From positions 5,890,320 to 5,954,319 of the forward strand of contig NZ_AP022871.1 of assembly GCF_011764565.1 (NCBI RefSeq): a stretch of 64,000 nucleotides of DNA, read 5' to 3'. The notes beneath the pieces were generated by a model. That model saw only the letters and a list, made by a program, of their open reading frames with translations, was not told where the DNA came from and did not search any database. The position numbers were made by a program, and so were the translations under genes. Below are positions 33,421 through 42,629 of this stretch, piece by piece (positions within the stretch are counted from its first letter, which is position 1; each line of letters starts with the position of its first letter). This DNA is from Phytohabitans suffuscus. Its GTDB lineage: Bacteria > Actinomycetota > Actinomycetes > Mycobacteriales > Micromonosporaceae.

Positions 33421-34794
33421 GTGGCGGCCCAGGCGGTGTCCGTCGTGGCCCCCTCGCCGGGCATGATGTCGGCCACCGCCATGGTCACCGCGGTCGGCGC
33501 GGCGGCCGTGCCGGTGATCGGGCTCGCCACGCTGGCGATGATGCTGGTCGGGCTCGCGGTCGCGCAGTTCGCCCGCCGGATGGCCGCGGCCGGCTCGCTC
33601 TACACGTACGTCTCCAAAGGACTCGGCCCGGCCGCCGGCTTCCTGACCGGGTGCGCGCTGATCCTCGCGTACGGCGCGCTGGTCGTGATGTGCCTGATCG
33701 GCTCCGGCCGCCGCGTGGTGGGCTTCCTCGCCGAGGCGGGGCTCCTGCCCGACCAGGCCGGCGACGTGCCCACGCTGGTGGTCACCGCCCTGCTCGGCGC
33801 CGCGATGATCGCCATCGTGGTACGCGGGATCCGGGTCTCCGCCGCGCTCACGCTGCTGCTGGAGGCGGGCTCCGTGGTGGCGGTGCTGACCGCGCTCACC
33901 ATCAGCGCGTACCGGGGATCGGGCGCCGAGGTTCCACCCTCCACTTTGGACGTCGGGCTCTTCGCGGCGGCGCTGCTGACCGGGATCAAGGCCCTCGTCG
34001 GCTTCGAGAGCGGCTGCGCGCTGAGCGTCGAGGCGCGCAAGCCGTTCGCCGTCGTACCCCGGGTGGTGCTCTGGACGCCGGCCGCGTGCGGCGCCCTCTT
34101 CGTGCTGGCCGCGGTGCTGCACCTCGTCGGGAGCGCCCGCGGCGCCGACGGTGGGGGCCCGCCGCCGCTGCCGGTCCTGCCCGCGCTGGTCCAGCTCGGC
34201 CTGGCGTCGTCGCTGTTCGCCTGCGCGATGGCCTCGATGAACGCGGTCGTGCGGGTGCTCTTCTCGATGGGCCGCGAGCGGGTCACGCCGCCCGCGCTGG
34301 GCCGCACCCACGCCCGCTACCGCACGCCTTACGTGGCCGCGTACGCGATGGTGCCGCTCGCCGTCGGCGTGCCGCTCGTGCTGTGGCTGCTGGGCACGCC
34401 CACCCGGCGCGTCACCAACTGGCTGGGGCTGCTCACCGTGCTCGCGTTTCTGGTCGCGTACCTGCTGGTCTGCCTCGCCGTCGCGCCGTTCCTGCACCGG
34501 ATCGGCGAGGCCACGACCTCGGCCGCCGGCGTCGCCGCCATCGCCGCCGCGGTGACCGCCGGCTCGCTGGTGCTGGTCGTCCGCGCCGGCCTGAACGACG
34601 GGCTGGGGTGGGTGATCGCCGCGCTCGTCGGCTTCCTCGGGCTCGGCCTGCTGTGGCTGCTGCGCGTGCGCCGGCGGGCACCGCACCGGGTGAGCGCGAT
34701 GGGCTTCTTCGACGAGGCCACGCCGGACGACATCCTGCCCGGCGCCTCACCGGACGGACTGGCCCCGGGCGCCGCGCCGCGGCGGGAACGGTAG
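33421..34794 (+). CDS. APC-superfamily amino acid permease
   Basis: 457 residues from the first possible GTG, with about twelve membrane segments. The first helix begins almost at the start (VVAPSPGMMSATAMVTAVG), with SLYTYVSKGLGPAAGFLTG and FESGCALSVEARKPF typical of APC transporters. The true N-terminus is probably longer: the frame is open back to 33283 and reads ISALADAIADALARPDQLPP, a normal permease leader. However, it has no ATG/GTG in that frame; a GTG at 33309 is one base out of frame. A small indel at the start is therefore possible. It is followed six bases later by an IclR regulator. Confidence 0.85.
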   Translation: MAAQAVSVVAPSPGMMSATAMVTAVGAAAVPVIGLATLAMMLVGLAVAQFARRMAAAGSLYTYVSKGLGPAAGFLTGCALILAYGALVVMCLIGSGRRVVGFLAEAGLLPDQAGDVPTLVVTALLGAAMIAIVVRGIRVSAALTLLLEAGSVVAVLTALTISAYRGSGAEVPPSTLDVGLFAAALLTGIKALVGFESGCALSVEARKPFAVVPRVVLWTPAACGALFVLAAVLHLVGSARGADGGGPPPLPVLPALVQLGLASSLFACAMASMNAVVRVLFSMGRERVTPPALGRTHARYRTPYVAAYAMVPLAVGVPLVLWLLGTPTRRVTNWLGLLTVLAFLVAYLLVCLAVAPFLHRIGEATTSAAGVAAIAAAVTAGSLVLVVRAGLNDGLGWVIAALVGFLGLGLLWLLRVRRRAPHRVSAMGFFDEATPDDILPGASPDGLAPGAAPRRER

Positions 34795-34800
34795 GCGGCC

Positions 34801-35574
34801 GTGGCCACCGTCGACCACCCACCCGCCGGCCGCCAGCCGGCCGCCATCCGCAGCGCGCTCACCGTGCTGGAACAGGTCGCCCGCGCCGGCCCCGGCGTCA
34901 CCGCCCGCGAGCTGTCGGCCGCGCTCGGCATGTCGCCCGCCACCACGTACCGCCTGGTCAACCTGCTCGTCGCCGAGGAGTACCTGGTCCGCCTCCCCGA
35001 CCTGCGCGGCTTCGCGCTGGGCCGCAAGGTGGTGGAGCTGGCCGGCGCCGTCGCACACTCCGCGGTGCCGGCCGGTGCGGCCGACGCCGTGGCCGAGCTG
35101 CGGTCCCGGGTACGCCTCGCGGTGCACCTGGCCTCCCTCCGCCACGGCCGCCTGCGCATGCTCGACCCCGACCCGGACCACCCGCCGTCCGCCGACGCGG
35201 TGCTCGCCCGCCACCTGCACGCCTCCGCGCTGGGCAAGCTGCTCCTCGCCGAACAGCCCGACTGGCTCGCCCTGACCCCCGGCACCCCCGCCGACCTGCG
35301 GCAGCTCACCCCGCACACGGTCGGCCGCCCGGACGCGCTGGAACTCGAGCTGGACCGGGTGCGCGGCGACCAGGTGGCACGGCAGTTCGGCGAGCTGCGC
35401 ACCGACCGCGGCTGCGTCGCCGTCCCGGTCCGCGACCCGGACGGCACGCTGGTCGCCGGCCTGGCGGTCAGCGGCAACCCGGACCGCATCGCCGCCCTGG
35501 CCCCAGCCGTGCTCCGCCTCGTCGAACGCTGCGCACACGACCTCGCCCGCCTGCTCCACCGCAGCCCGGCCTAG
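34801..35574 (+). CDS. IclR-family transcriptional regulator
   Basis: 257 residues. Winged helix-turn-helix at about residues 14-70 (IRSALTVLEQVARAG...ELSAALGMSPATTYRLVNLLVAEEYLVR), then the effector-binding domain (HLHASALGKLLLAEQP...RTDRGCVAVPVRDPDGTLVAGLAVSG). GTG start at 34801, six bases after the permease stop, so both are one operon. It probably controls the permease in answer to its substrate. Confidence 0.92.
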   Translation: MATVDHPPAGRQPAAIRSALTVLEQVARAGPGVTARELSAALGMSPATTYRLVNLLVAEEYLVRLPDLRGFALGRKVVELAGAVAHSAVPAGAADAVAELRSRVRLAVHLASLRHGRLRMLDPDPDHPPSADAVLARHLHASALGKLLLAEQPDWLALTPGTPADLRQLTPHTVGRPDALELELDRVRGDQVARQFGELRTDRGCVAVPVRDPDGTLVAGLAVSGNPDRIAALAPAVLRLVERCAHDLARLLHRSPA

Positions 35575-35787
35575 GTTTCACGGGGTCCGGCCGCACCTGC
35601 CTCACGGGATCGGGGTTCGCGGCACGGCTGGGTGAAAAGCGCGGAGAGTGAAAGTCTCTAGAGATCTTCCGGGGTCAGGGTCTGGTTCGTCCGCTCGACG
35701 TGGAGAGTGGGGATTCCGGGTGAATGGTGACCGCGCCGGCCGCCCTCTTTTTCTGTGGTCGGGGCTCTGGGGTCGGCCCGAGGTGTG

Positions 35788-35835
35788 GATCGTGGTAGCT
35801 GGCTGTTGTCGCAGGTGCGGCTGTGTATCACGATC
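35788..35835 (+). repeat. Family B hairpin repeat, copy B5
   Basis: GATCGTGGTAGCTGGCTG ... GTGTATCACGATC. First hairpin of L2; its equivalent in L3 (60398-60676) is split by an insertion, and in L1 it is at 26062-26109. Confidence 0.75.
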
Positions 35836-35954
35836 CGCCCGGAGTTAGCCGTCGCCGATGTGGATCAAGGCCCTGTGGGCTTCGATCCGGGGACGGGTTC
35901 GGCCCGGTGTCGCCGGTCACCGTCAGATCCGCGATCGACAGCACGGTGCCAGCG

Positions 35955-36002
35955 GATCGTGGTATGAAACTGCCCTCAGAGGGGCGGATCCGTACCACGA
36001 TC
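35955..36002 (+). repeat. Family B hairpin repeat, copy B6
   Basis: GATCGTGGTATGAAACTGCC ... GGATCCGTACCACGATC with an inner GCCC/GGGC stem. Nearly identical to 57036-57083 and 60796-60843; L1 has the matching copy at 26231-26278. Confidence 0.8.
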
Positions 36003-36337
36003 TACTGAAAGTCCGTGCGGGTGGACCATGAGCCGTGGTCTCGGACCCCGCGTTCGGTGGACAGATCGGCAGGAAGCGGCCAGCCGCACAGGCCATTGTG
36101 GACAGACCCTGAGTCTGAGGGCTCCCTGGAGAGACACGGACGGCGCGACCCGGCGGCCGGAGACGCCCGTATCAGCGATTCTCCCGGCTACGTTTTCGCA
36201 GGTCACAGGAATCCTCGAACTCGCCAGCAGAGTCCTCTGGGGCAGGTTGGTACCACGATCTTTTGGCCGAGAGCCGCGTGCGGCGAGGGCAGGGGGCGGC
36301 GGCGGCGAATTCGCCTGGTTTGTTCTTCTGGCGGGGT

Positions 36338-36385
36338 GATCGTGGACGTGGGCCGCCCTCGTAGGGGCGGTGGAGGTCCACGATC
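36338..36385 (+). repeat. Family B hairpin repeat, copy B7 (GTGGAC type)
   Basis: GATCGTGGACGTGGGCCGCC ... GAGGTCCACGATC, preceded by CGCCTGGTTTGTTCTTCTGGCGGG. The same flank occurs at 61806-61830. Confidence 0.75.
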
Positions 36386-36576
36386 GCCCCGGCCTGGGCG
36401 ATCTGGTGAGGACAGACCGGAGATTCTGATCCCGGAGGCTCTGAGGCTGGGCGCGTGGGTGCGCCCAGCTTCGGAGCCTCTTGCGGGAGCTACCCCGTCC
36501 CGGGTCCGGAAGGCTGGCTTGCGGGACATGCGGTGCGGCGGCGTCGCGGGTGGGTGGCTGTGGGTTGTGGACCGCG

Positions 36577-36631
36577 GAGGGTGAGGCCGCGGGAGCGACG
36601 GTCTGGACCACCGCGGACGTCGCGGCAGCTC
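36577..36631 (+). repeat. Family C repeat, copy C2
   Basis: GAGGGTGAGGCCGCGGGAGC ... ACGTCGCGGCAGCTC, 68 bases beyond the 3' end of the minus-strand gene at 36699. Orientation relative to the gene end is as in C3, C5 and C6. Confidence 0.75.
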
Positions 36632-36698
36632 GAAGCTCCTTGATCTGGGTTTTCCAGCTCCGTGGAAGGATCCAAGCCACCCCGACCCCGAAAGCTCT

Positions 36699-38534
36699 CT
36701 AGTCCAGCACCGGCACGGGCTCGCCGGTGTCGTTGGTGGCGCTGACGGTGACCTTGCCGGCCGGGCGCCGGGTGAACGGTCCGGAGACCACGGGCGACGG
36801 CCCCTGGCGCGTGCCGGCGGCGGTCCGCACGGTGATCCGCCGCACCGCGTGGCTGCCGGCGGCGACGTGGTACCAGCGGCCCTGAGTGTCGCGGGTCCAC
36901 CAGGCGACGACGACGTCCTGGGCGTACCGGCTGCACAGGCGGGTGCCCGACGCCGTCGCGACCACTGCCGGAGCGCCGGAAACGACCACCGCGCTGACCT
37001 GGTTGGCGCTGCCGGGCTCGGCGGTGCGCACGCAGACGAGGCTCGCCGTTCCCTGCGCCAGGCGGCCGCGCCACAGCTCCCACGCCGTCACCGATCCGGG
37101 GCTGCGGCCGCGGGTGTCGGCGAGCGCGCATCCCAGGCTCGACCAGGCGGCCGGGCCGCCGGTGGCGTCCAGCTCGTGCGGGCGGGAGATGGGGCCGGGC
37201 ACGCCCGGCGGGATGTACATGAGGTGGGCCAGGGCGGCGCTGCCGAAGTCGCCCAGCGTGTAGGGCAGGCCCTGTCCGACCAATGTGGACCTCAGGCGCA
37301 GCAGCGGGCCGTTCCAGCACCGCTCGTGTGCCGGGATGGCGACCGCCTCGGTGAGCCCGTCGCGGACGCCGAGGTCGCGCCAGCCGGTACCGGTCAGCGC
37401 GCGGGTCTGTGGCGCCGCGGCCCAGGGTGCCAGCAGGTAGCGGACCTTCCCCTCGCCGGCCGGGAGGCGTAGGGCGCTGGTGGCGTACTCGTCGTGCTCC
37501 GGCGCCGGCTGGACGGTGAGCCGGGGCTCGGCGCCCTCCCGCTCGGTGTACGTGGCGACGCGGGTGGAGTCGGCCAGCACGACGACGGTCGTCCCGTCGA
37601 CCGGCCCGGCGAACAGGAGCGCCGGCGCGCCCACCGGCGGGTCGGTCACCGCGCCGGCCGACGCGGTGACGGTCACCGCCCGGTCGCCGGCGCCGCCGAC
37701 CTGCCACGCCGCGGCGGCCGCCCGCACGAGCGTGTCGTCGTCCGCCTTCGCCCCGCGGCTCGGCCACGCCGCGAGCGTGAACTCGCTGGTACCGGTCCAC
37801 GCGCCGGCCGGCACCCGGGCCACCGCGGGCACCGCCTGCCGCATGACGACCGGGCGCTCCTGCGCGGGCGCCCCCGCCGGCAGGCTCGCGACCAGCCCGG
37901 CGACCAGCAGCAACGCGGCCGCCACGAGCGTGATCCGGCCGGCCCGCAGCAGCCGTACGCCGAGCGGGTCGGGTGCGCGCAGCCGTACCACGGTCGGGTC
38001 GGCCGGCGGCTCGGCCAGCAACGCCCGCTGGTGCCCGCCGCTGAGCCCGTGCGCGTCCCGCAGCCGCGCGACGAGGCCGGCCGCGGCGGTCATCGCGGCG
38101 TCCGCGTCGGCCCAGCCCAGGTCGCGCATGGCGGCGACGGCGTCGGCCCGGGTCAGACCCTCGACGACGACCAGCACGTACGCCGCGCGGGCGCGCGGTG
38201 CGAGCCGGGCCAGACCATCGGCCACGGTACGGTGCGCGGCGCTCCCGCCGACCGTCGTGTGCCAGGCCCAGGTGATCAGGACAGGTTGCGGCAGCAGCCG
38301 GCGCCGGGCGGCCGACCGCAGCACACGGCGGCGCAGCCGCGGGTACGTGAGCTCGCGTCCCGACCGCCACGGCAGCGCCCGCTGCACGTCGCGGTGGGCG
38401 CGTACGAGCCTTGCCTGCGGTGCCCGCCCGGACGGCCCGACGAGGTAGGCGATCCGGGTCAGCCGGTCGTAGTGCCGCAGGAACACGCTCCCGGCGCGCG
38501 CGGCGGGGGGCGTGGGCGTGCGCTCGGATTCCAC
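36699..38534 (-). CDS. Membrane protein with sigma-region-4-like cytoplasmic domain
   Basis: 611 residues. The cytoplasmic part (about 1-190) has FLRHYDRLTRIAYLVGPSG and a segment resembling a sigma-70 region-4 helix-turn-helix (LARLAPRARAAYVLVVVEGLTRADAVAAMRDLGWADADAAMTAA). One membrane helix follows (RAGRITLVAAALLLVAGLVASL, about 225-246). The rest is extracellular: a large beta-rich domain with paired cysteines (ERCWNG, LGCALAD, LVCVRT, RLCSRY). The GTG at 38534 has no ribosome site, so a leaderless transcript is possible. It is 70 bases downstream of the anti-sigma gene. A signal-transducing role across the membrane is my inference. Confidence 0.7.
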   Translation of the reverse strand: MESERTPTPPAARAGSVFLRHYDRLTRIAYLVGPSGRAPQARLVRAHRDVQRALPWRSGRELTYPRLRRRVLRSAARRRLLPQPVLITWAWHTTVGGSAAHRTVADGLARLAPRARAAYVLVVVEGLTRADAVAAMRDLGWADADAAMTAAAGLVARLRDAHGLSGGHQRALLAEPPADPTVVRLRAPDPLGVRLLRAGRITLVAAALLLVAGLVASLPAGAPAQERPVVMRQAVPAVARVPAGAWTGTSEFTLAAWPSRGAKADDDTLVRAAAAAWQVGGAGDRAVTVTASAGAVTDPPVGAPALLFAGPVDGTTVVVLADSTRVATYTEREGAEPRLTVQPAPEHDEYATSALRLPAGEGKVRYLLAPWAAAPQTRALTGTGWRDLGVRDGLTEAVAIPAHERCWNGPLLRLRSTLVGQGLPYTLGDFGSAALAHLMYIPPGVPGPISRPHELDATGGPAAWSSLGCALADTRGRSPGSVTAWELWRGRLAQGTASLVCVRTAEPGSANQVSAVVVSGAPAVVATASGTRLCSRYAQDVVVAWWTRDTQGRWYHVAAGSHAVRRITVRTAAGTRQGPSPVVSGPFTRRPAGKVTVSATNDTGEPVPVLD

Positions 38535-38604
38535 GGAAACCCAAACGGTGAAGACGGCCGATAGGTCACGCCCGGGGGTACCCCGGTGGCGGACCCGGGC
38601 CGGG

Positions 38605-39438
38605 TCAGTCGCCGCCGGGGAGGATCGGCGGGAGAGTCGGCAGGGGGAGCGGAGGCAGCGACAGCAGCGGTGTCGGCAGCGGCAGATCCGGCAGGAGGCC
38701 GCCCGACCTCGACGGTGTCGGCGCCGGGGCACCGCCCTCCGGCGAAGGTGCGGCCCCCGTACCCGGCGAGCCGCCCGCCGCCGGCCCGCTGGCGCCCGGG
38801 TCCGGCGGCGCGGTCGGGGCCGGGGCCGGCGCGGAGGTGGGGGCCGGCGGGAGTGGCGCGGCGGCGCTCAGGGCGTGCAGCAGGGCGTCCACCTCGGCCT
38901 GGAGCCGCGCGGCCGTGGCGGCGTCGCCGATCCGGGCGATGTGGGCCTGGGCGGTGGCCAGCAGGGCCCGCGCGTCGGCGGTCCGGCCCTCGGCCACGGC
39001 GGTCCTGGCGTCGGCGACCGCCTTCTCGGCGGCCTTCACCTCGGCGCGCTGCGGATAGACCACCTTGGACACCGGCCACAGGACGCTGCCGGGCTGGGCC
39101 TGGTGTGCCGTGACCGCGAAGCCCACCGCCACCACCGCGGCGGCCGCCGCGCCGAGGATGGCCTGCACCAGCCGCCGCCTGCGCCGCGGGTCGCCGGCGG
39201 GCAGCGGCCCGTCCTCAGGGTCGTCGTCCCAGGTCGCGCCGTCGACGGGCACGCCGCCGTCCGCGGGTATGCCGTCGTCGAGGTCCGCCCTCCACGCGGC
39301 GAGCATCGCGGCGGCCGGGTCGGTCGACGGGTCCGCGTCCGGGGGCTCGCCCCGGCCGAGCGCGTCGAGCAGCCGGTCGTCGGCGGCGATCCGCGCCACC
39401 GATACCGGCTGGTCGGCCCTGTCCCGCTGCTCGGTCAT
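38605..39438 (-). CDS. rsdA: RsdA-like anti-sigma factor
   Basis: 277 residues. The N-terminus VSVARIAADDRLLDALGRGE...AAMLAAWRADLDDG matches the sigma-D-binding region of RsdA anti-sigma factors. One membrane helix at about residues 91-112 (LVQAILGAAAAAVVAVGFAVTAH) is followed by an extracellular helical region (PQRAEVKAAEKAVADARTAVAEGR...) and a long Pro-rich tail. It holds its sigma factor at the membrane; regulated proteolysis would release it. The ATG overlaps the stop of the sigma gene (ATGA). Confidence 0.85.
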   Translation of the reverse strand: MTEQRDRADQPVSVARIAADDRLLDALGRGEPPDADPSTDPAAAMLAAWRADLDDGIPADGGVPVDGATWDDDPEDGPLPAGDPRRRRRLVQAILGAAAAAVVAVGFAVTAHQAQPGSVLWPVSKVVYPQRAEVKAAEKAVADARTAVAEGRTADARALLATAQAHIARIGDAATAARLQAEVDALLHALSAAAPLPPAPTSAPAPAPTAPPDPGASGPAAGGSPGTGAAPSPEGGAPAPTPSRSGGLLPDLPLPTPLLSLPPLPLPTLPPILPGGD

Positions 39439-40034
39439 GCCGCGCTCACCTCGTCCAGCGCACTTCCGGCCAGGGTACGCAGGCGGGCCAGCCCTCGGGA
39501 CTGCGCGACCCGTACCGCCGCCGCGGACATGCCCATGACCTCGCCGACCTCCTCGGCGGGGAGCCCGACCGCGACGCGTAGCAGGATGATCTCGCGTTGT
39601 GCCTGCGGGAGGCGGTCCAGCAGCGCGGAGAGCCGCCGGGCCAGGTCGGTGGAGACGGCCTGCTGCTCGGGGCCGGGGGCGGCGTCCGGGCGGTCCAGGA
39701 CCTCGTCCGAGGCGGACACCGCCGACGAGTCGCGGATCGCGGCGCGCTGGGCGTCGGCGACCTTGTTGGCGGCGATGGCGTACACGAAAGCGGAGAACGG
39801 GCGTCCCTCGTCCCGGTAACGGGGCAGCGCGCGCAGCACACCCAGGCAGACCTCCTGCGCCACGTCGTCGGCCGTCGTGTAGGCGCCGCCGATGCGGCCG
39901 AGCCGCGCCCGGCAGTACCGGACCAGCCCGGGGCGCACCTGCGCCAGCAGGGCGGACGTCGCCGCGGCGTCGCGCCGGGCGGCGCGGGCGACGAGATCCG
40001 GATCGATCGCTGCCGTCATGTCGTGAGGGGACAC
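39435..40034 (-). CDS. sigD: SigD/ShbA-like ECF RNA polymerase sigma factor
   Basis: 199 residues. Region 2 is seen in LVRYCRARLGRIGGAYTTADDVAQEVCLGVLRALPRY...FSAFVYAIAANKVADAQR and region 4 in LPQAQREIILLRVAVGLPAEEVGEVMGMSAAAVRVAQSRGLARLR. With an overlapping RsdA-like gene this is the SigD type. Either GTG at 40034 or ATG at 40019 could be the start; neither has ideal ribosome-site spacing. It is divergent from the mce locus with 109 bases between. Confidence 0.88.
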   Translation of the reverse strand: MSPHDMTAAIDPDLVARAARRDAAATSALLAQVRPGLVRYCRARLGRIGGAYTTADDVAQEVCLGVLRALPRYRDEGRPFSAFVYAIAANKVADAQRAAIRDSSAVSASDEVLDRPDAAPGPEQQAVSTDLARRLSALLDRLPQAQREIILLRVAVGLPAEEVGEVMGMSAAAVRVAQSRGLARLRTLAGSALDEVSAA

Positions 40035-40143
40035 ACCTTCGTTACCGCGGGGTTAACCACGCACCGTACCGGTGAGCAGCCCGAATGGCCAACGGAGGAA
40101 AATTCGTTGTTGCGCGCCGCCCGGCCGGGCCGATGCAACAGAC

Positions 40144-41091
40144 GTGGGAGTCGAGGTACGGGTCGAGGGCCTGACCAAGTCGTTCGGCGGCCAGCCGGTC
40201 TGGTCGGACGTGACCCTCACCCTGCCCGCCGGCGAGATCTCCGTGCTGCTCGGCCCGTCCGGTACCGGCAAGTCTGTCTTCTTGAAGACACTTGTCGGGC
40301 TGCTCCGGCCGGACCGCGGCTCGATCTGGATCGCGGACGACGACCTGACCCGGCTCTCCGAGCGCAGGCTCTACGAGGTCCGCCGCCTCTTCGGCGTGCT
40401 CTTCCAGGACGGCGCGCTCTTCGGCTCGATGAGCGTCTACGACAACGTCGCCTTCCCGCTGCGCGAGCACACCCGCCGCCCGGAGGGGTGGATCCGCGAG
40501 GCGGTGCGGGAGAAGCTCGAGATGGTCGGCCTGGTCGGCGCCGAGGAGAAGCTGCCCGGCGAGATCTCCGGCGGCATGCGCAAGCGGGCCGGGCTGGCGC
40601 GGGCGCTGGTGCTCGACCCGGAGATCGTGCTCTTCGACGAGCCGGACTCCGGCCTCGACCCGGTCCGCACCGCCTACCTCAACCAGCTCATCATCGACCT
40701 CAACCAGCAGACCGGCGCGACGTTCCTGATCGTCACGCACGACATCAACACCGCGCGGACCGTGCCGGACAACATCGGCCTGATCTACCACGGGCACCTG
40801 GCGATGTTCGGCCCGCGCGAGATGCTGCTGTCCAGCACCGAGCCGGTGGTGCGGCAGTTCCTCAACGCGCAGCGGGTCGGGCCGATCGGCATGGCCGAGG
40901 AGAAGGACGCCGACGAGCTGCGCGCCGAGGCGGAGGCCGGGGTCGAGCTGCCCCCGCTGCCGCCGATCCCGTTCCAGCTGCACCCGTCCAACGGCCAGCG
41001 GCGCGCGGCCGAGCACCCGCCGGGCGCCTGGTGCATCGCGAACGGGGTGGAGCCGCCCGCCGGCTCGTTCCAGGCGGTGGCGAGCAGATGA
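40144..41091 (+). CDS. mkl: Mce-system ABC ATPase (Mkl/MlaF type)
   Basis: 315-residue ATPase that powers lipid/sterol transport through the Mce complex. Walker A is LLGPSGTGKSVFLKTLVGLL (about residues 34-53), the signature is PGEISGGMRKRAGLARAL, Walker B is EIVLFDEPDSGLDP and the switch His is in FLIVTHDI. A C-terminal tail of about 70 residues after the ABC core is typical. I chose GTG at 40144 because it gives GVEVRVEGLTKSFG at the N-terminus, as in homologues; the frame is open further upstream. Its stop overlaps the yrbEA start (ATGA). Confidence 0.92.
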   Translation: MGVEVRVEGLTKSFGGQPVWSDVTLTLPAGEISVLLGPSGTGKSVFLKTLVGLLRPDRGSIWIADDDLTRLSERRLYEVRRLFGVLFQDGALFGSMSVYDNVAFPLREHTRRPEGWIREAVREKLEMVGLVGAEEKLPGEISGGMRKRAGLARALVLDPEIVLFDEPDSGLDPVRTAYLNQLIIDLNQQTGATFLIVTHDINTARTVPDNIGLIYHGHLAMFGPREMLLSSTEPVVRQFLNAQRVGPIGMAEEKDADELRAEAEAGVELPPLPPIPFQLHPSNGQRRAAEHPPGAWCIANGVEPPAGSFQAVASR

Positions 41092-41839
41092 TCACCGGTA
41101 CCGGCAACTTCGTCGCGTTCAGCCTCGACGCGCTGCGCGGGCTGCCGCGGCGGCCGTTCCAGGTGCGCGAGTTCGTGCGGCAGGCGTGGTTCATCAGCTC
41201 GGTGTCGATCCTGCCGGCCGCGCTCGTCGCGATCCCGTTCGGCGCCGTGATCGCGCTGCAGCTCGGCTCCCTGGTCCGCCAGCTCGGCGCCCAGTCGTTC
41301 ACCGGCGCCGCGTCCGTGCTGGCCGTGGTGCGCGAGGCCGGCCCGATCGTGACCGCGCTGATCATCGCCGGGGCCGGCGGCTCGGCGATCTGCGCCGACC
41401 TCGGCGCCCGGAAGATCCGCGAGGAGCTGGACGCGATGCGGGTGCTCGGCATCGACCCGGTCCACCGGCTCGTCGTGCCCCGCGTGCTCGCCTCGATGCT
41501 GGTCGCGGTGCTGCTCAACGGCCTGGTCAACGTGGTCGGCGTGGGCGGCGGCTACTTCTTCAACGTCGTGCTCCAGGGCGGCACCCCGGGCGCCTACCTG
41601 GCCAGCTTCCAGGCCCTCGGCCAGCTCCCCGACCTCGTCGTGGGGAGATCAAGGCGCTGGTGTTCGGCGCGGTGGCGGCGCTGGTCGCCTCGTACAAGGG
41701 GATGACCGCGCGCGGCGGGCCGAAGGGCGTGGGCGACGCCGTCAACCAGAGCGTGGTGATCACGTTCATGCTGCTCTTCGCGCTGAACTTCGTGATCACC
41801 GCGATCTACTTCCAGGTCGTCCCGCAGAAGGGGACCTGA
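41088..41839 (+). pseudogene. yrbEA: YrbE-type Mce permease A, apparent frameshift
   Basis: Inner-membrane permease of the Mce transporter, about 250 residues if the frame is restored. First frame: SVSILPAALVAIPFGAVIALQLGSL, the family motif GGSAICADLGARKIREELDAM, and HRLVVPRVLASML. At about 41641-41645 the frame shifts and resumes with GEIKALVFGAVAALVASYKGM and VNQSVVITFMLLFALNFVITAIYF. The sequence GTCGTGGGGAGATC has four G where five would give VVGEIK. So either one G is missing from the assembly or the gene is broken. Confidence 0.85.
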
Positions 41840-41840
41840 C

Positions 41841-42629
41841 GTGCTGGACACCCTCGGCGGGCAGCTCGCCTTCTACCTCCGCGCTTTCGCCTGGACGCCG
41901 CGCGCGGTCCGGCGGTACAAGCGCGAGATCGTGCGCCTGCTGGCCGAGGTGAGCTTCGGCAAGGGCGCGGTCGCCGTCGCGGGCGGCACCGTCGGCGTCA
42001 TCTGCTTCCTGACCTTCTTCACCGGTACCGAGGTGGGGCTGCAGGGCTACCAGGCGCTCAACCAGATCGGCAGCAGCGCGTTCACCGGGTTCGTGTCGGC
42101 GTACTTCAACACCCGCGAGATCGCCCCGCTCGTGGCGGCCCTGGCGCTCTCCGCGACCGTCGGCTGCGGCTTCACCGCACAGCTCGGCGCGATGCGCATC
42201 TCCGAGGAGGTGGACGCGCTGGAGGTGATGGCGGTGCCGTCGCTGCCGTTCCTCGTCACCACCCGGATGATCGCCGCGTTCGTGGCGGTGGTCCCGCTCT
42301 ACGTGATCGGCCTGCTCTCCAGCTACTTCGCCACCCGCACGATCGCGGTCTTCTACTTCGGACAGTCGGCGGGCACGTACGACTACTACTTCGACCTCTT
42401 CCTGCCCCCGGTCGACGTGCTGTGGTCGTTCGCCAAGGTGGTCGTCTTCGCGGTGATCGTCGTACTGGTGCACTGCTACTACGGCTACACGGCCACCGGC
42501 GGGCCGGCCGGCGTGGGCGTCGCGGTGGGCCGGGCGGTGCGGCTGTCCATCGTGGCCGTCAACATCGTCGACTTCTTCCTGTCGCTGGCCATCTGGGGCG
42601 CGACGACGACGGTACGGATCGCGGGGTGA
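41841..42629 (+). CDS. yrbEB: YrbE-type Mce permease B
   Basis: 262-residue permease with five to six membrane helices. The family motif ATVGCGFTAQLGAMRISEEVDALEVM is at about residues 108-133. It forms the membrane pore with the preceding YrbE protein. GTG start one base after the stop of yrbEA; its TGA overlaps the mceA GTG. Confidence 0.93.
   Translation: MLDTLGGQLAFYLRAFAWTPRAVRRYKREIVRLLAEVSFGKGAVAVAGGTVGVICFLTFFTGTEVGLQGYQALNQIGSSAFTGFVSAYFNTREIAPLVAALALSATVGCGFTAQLGAMRISEEVDALEVMAVPSLPFLVTTRMIAAFVAVVPLYVIGLLSSYFATRTIAVFYFGQSAGTYDYYFDLFLPPVDVLWSFAKVVVFAVIVVLVHCYYGYTATGGPAGVGVAVGRAVRLSIVAVNIVDFFLSLAIWGATTTVRIAG

Larger units (their letters stand above)
35711..36250 (+). repeat. Long composite non-coding repeat, copy L2
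   Basis: From GATTCCGGGTGAATGGTGAC to CAGCAGAGTCCTCTGGGG. It matches L3 (60320-61090) nearly base for base by eye, apart from the 231-bp insertion in L3. Contains two B hairpins (35788-35835 and 35955-36002) and TGTGGACAG at 36097. All frames carry stops. Confidence 0.85.
35575..36698. other. Non-coding gap filled with repeats
   Basis: No gene found. It contains the long composite repeat L2 (with B5 and B6), copy B7, copy C2, and near 36690 the motif AGAGCTTTCGGGGT, which also occurs at other repeat borders (60157, 61388; variants at 35655, 57190). Confidence 0.65.

Noticed and set aside
40072..40143. Upstream extension of the Mce ATPase to GTG 40072
   Set aside because: The extra 24 residues do not resemble the family; homologues begin at GVEVRVEGLTKSFG, so GTG 40144 is preferred.
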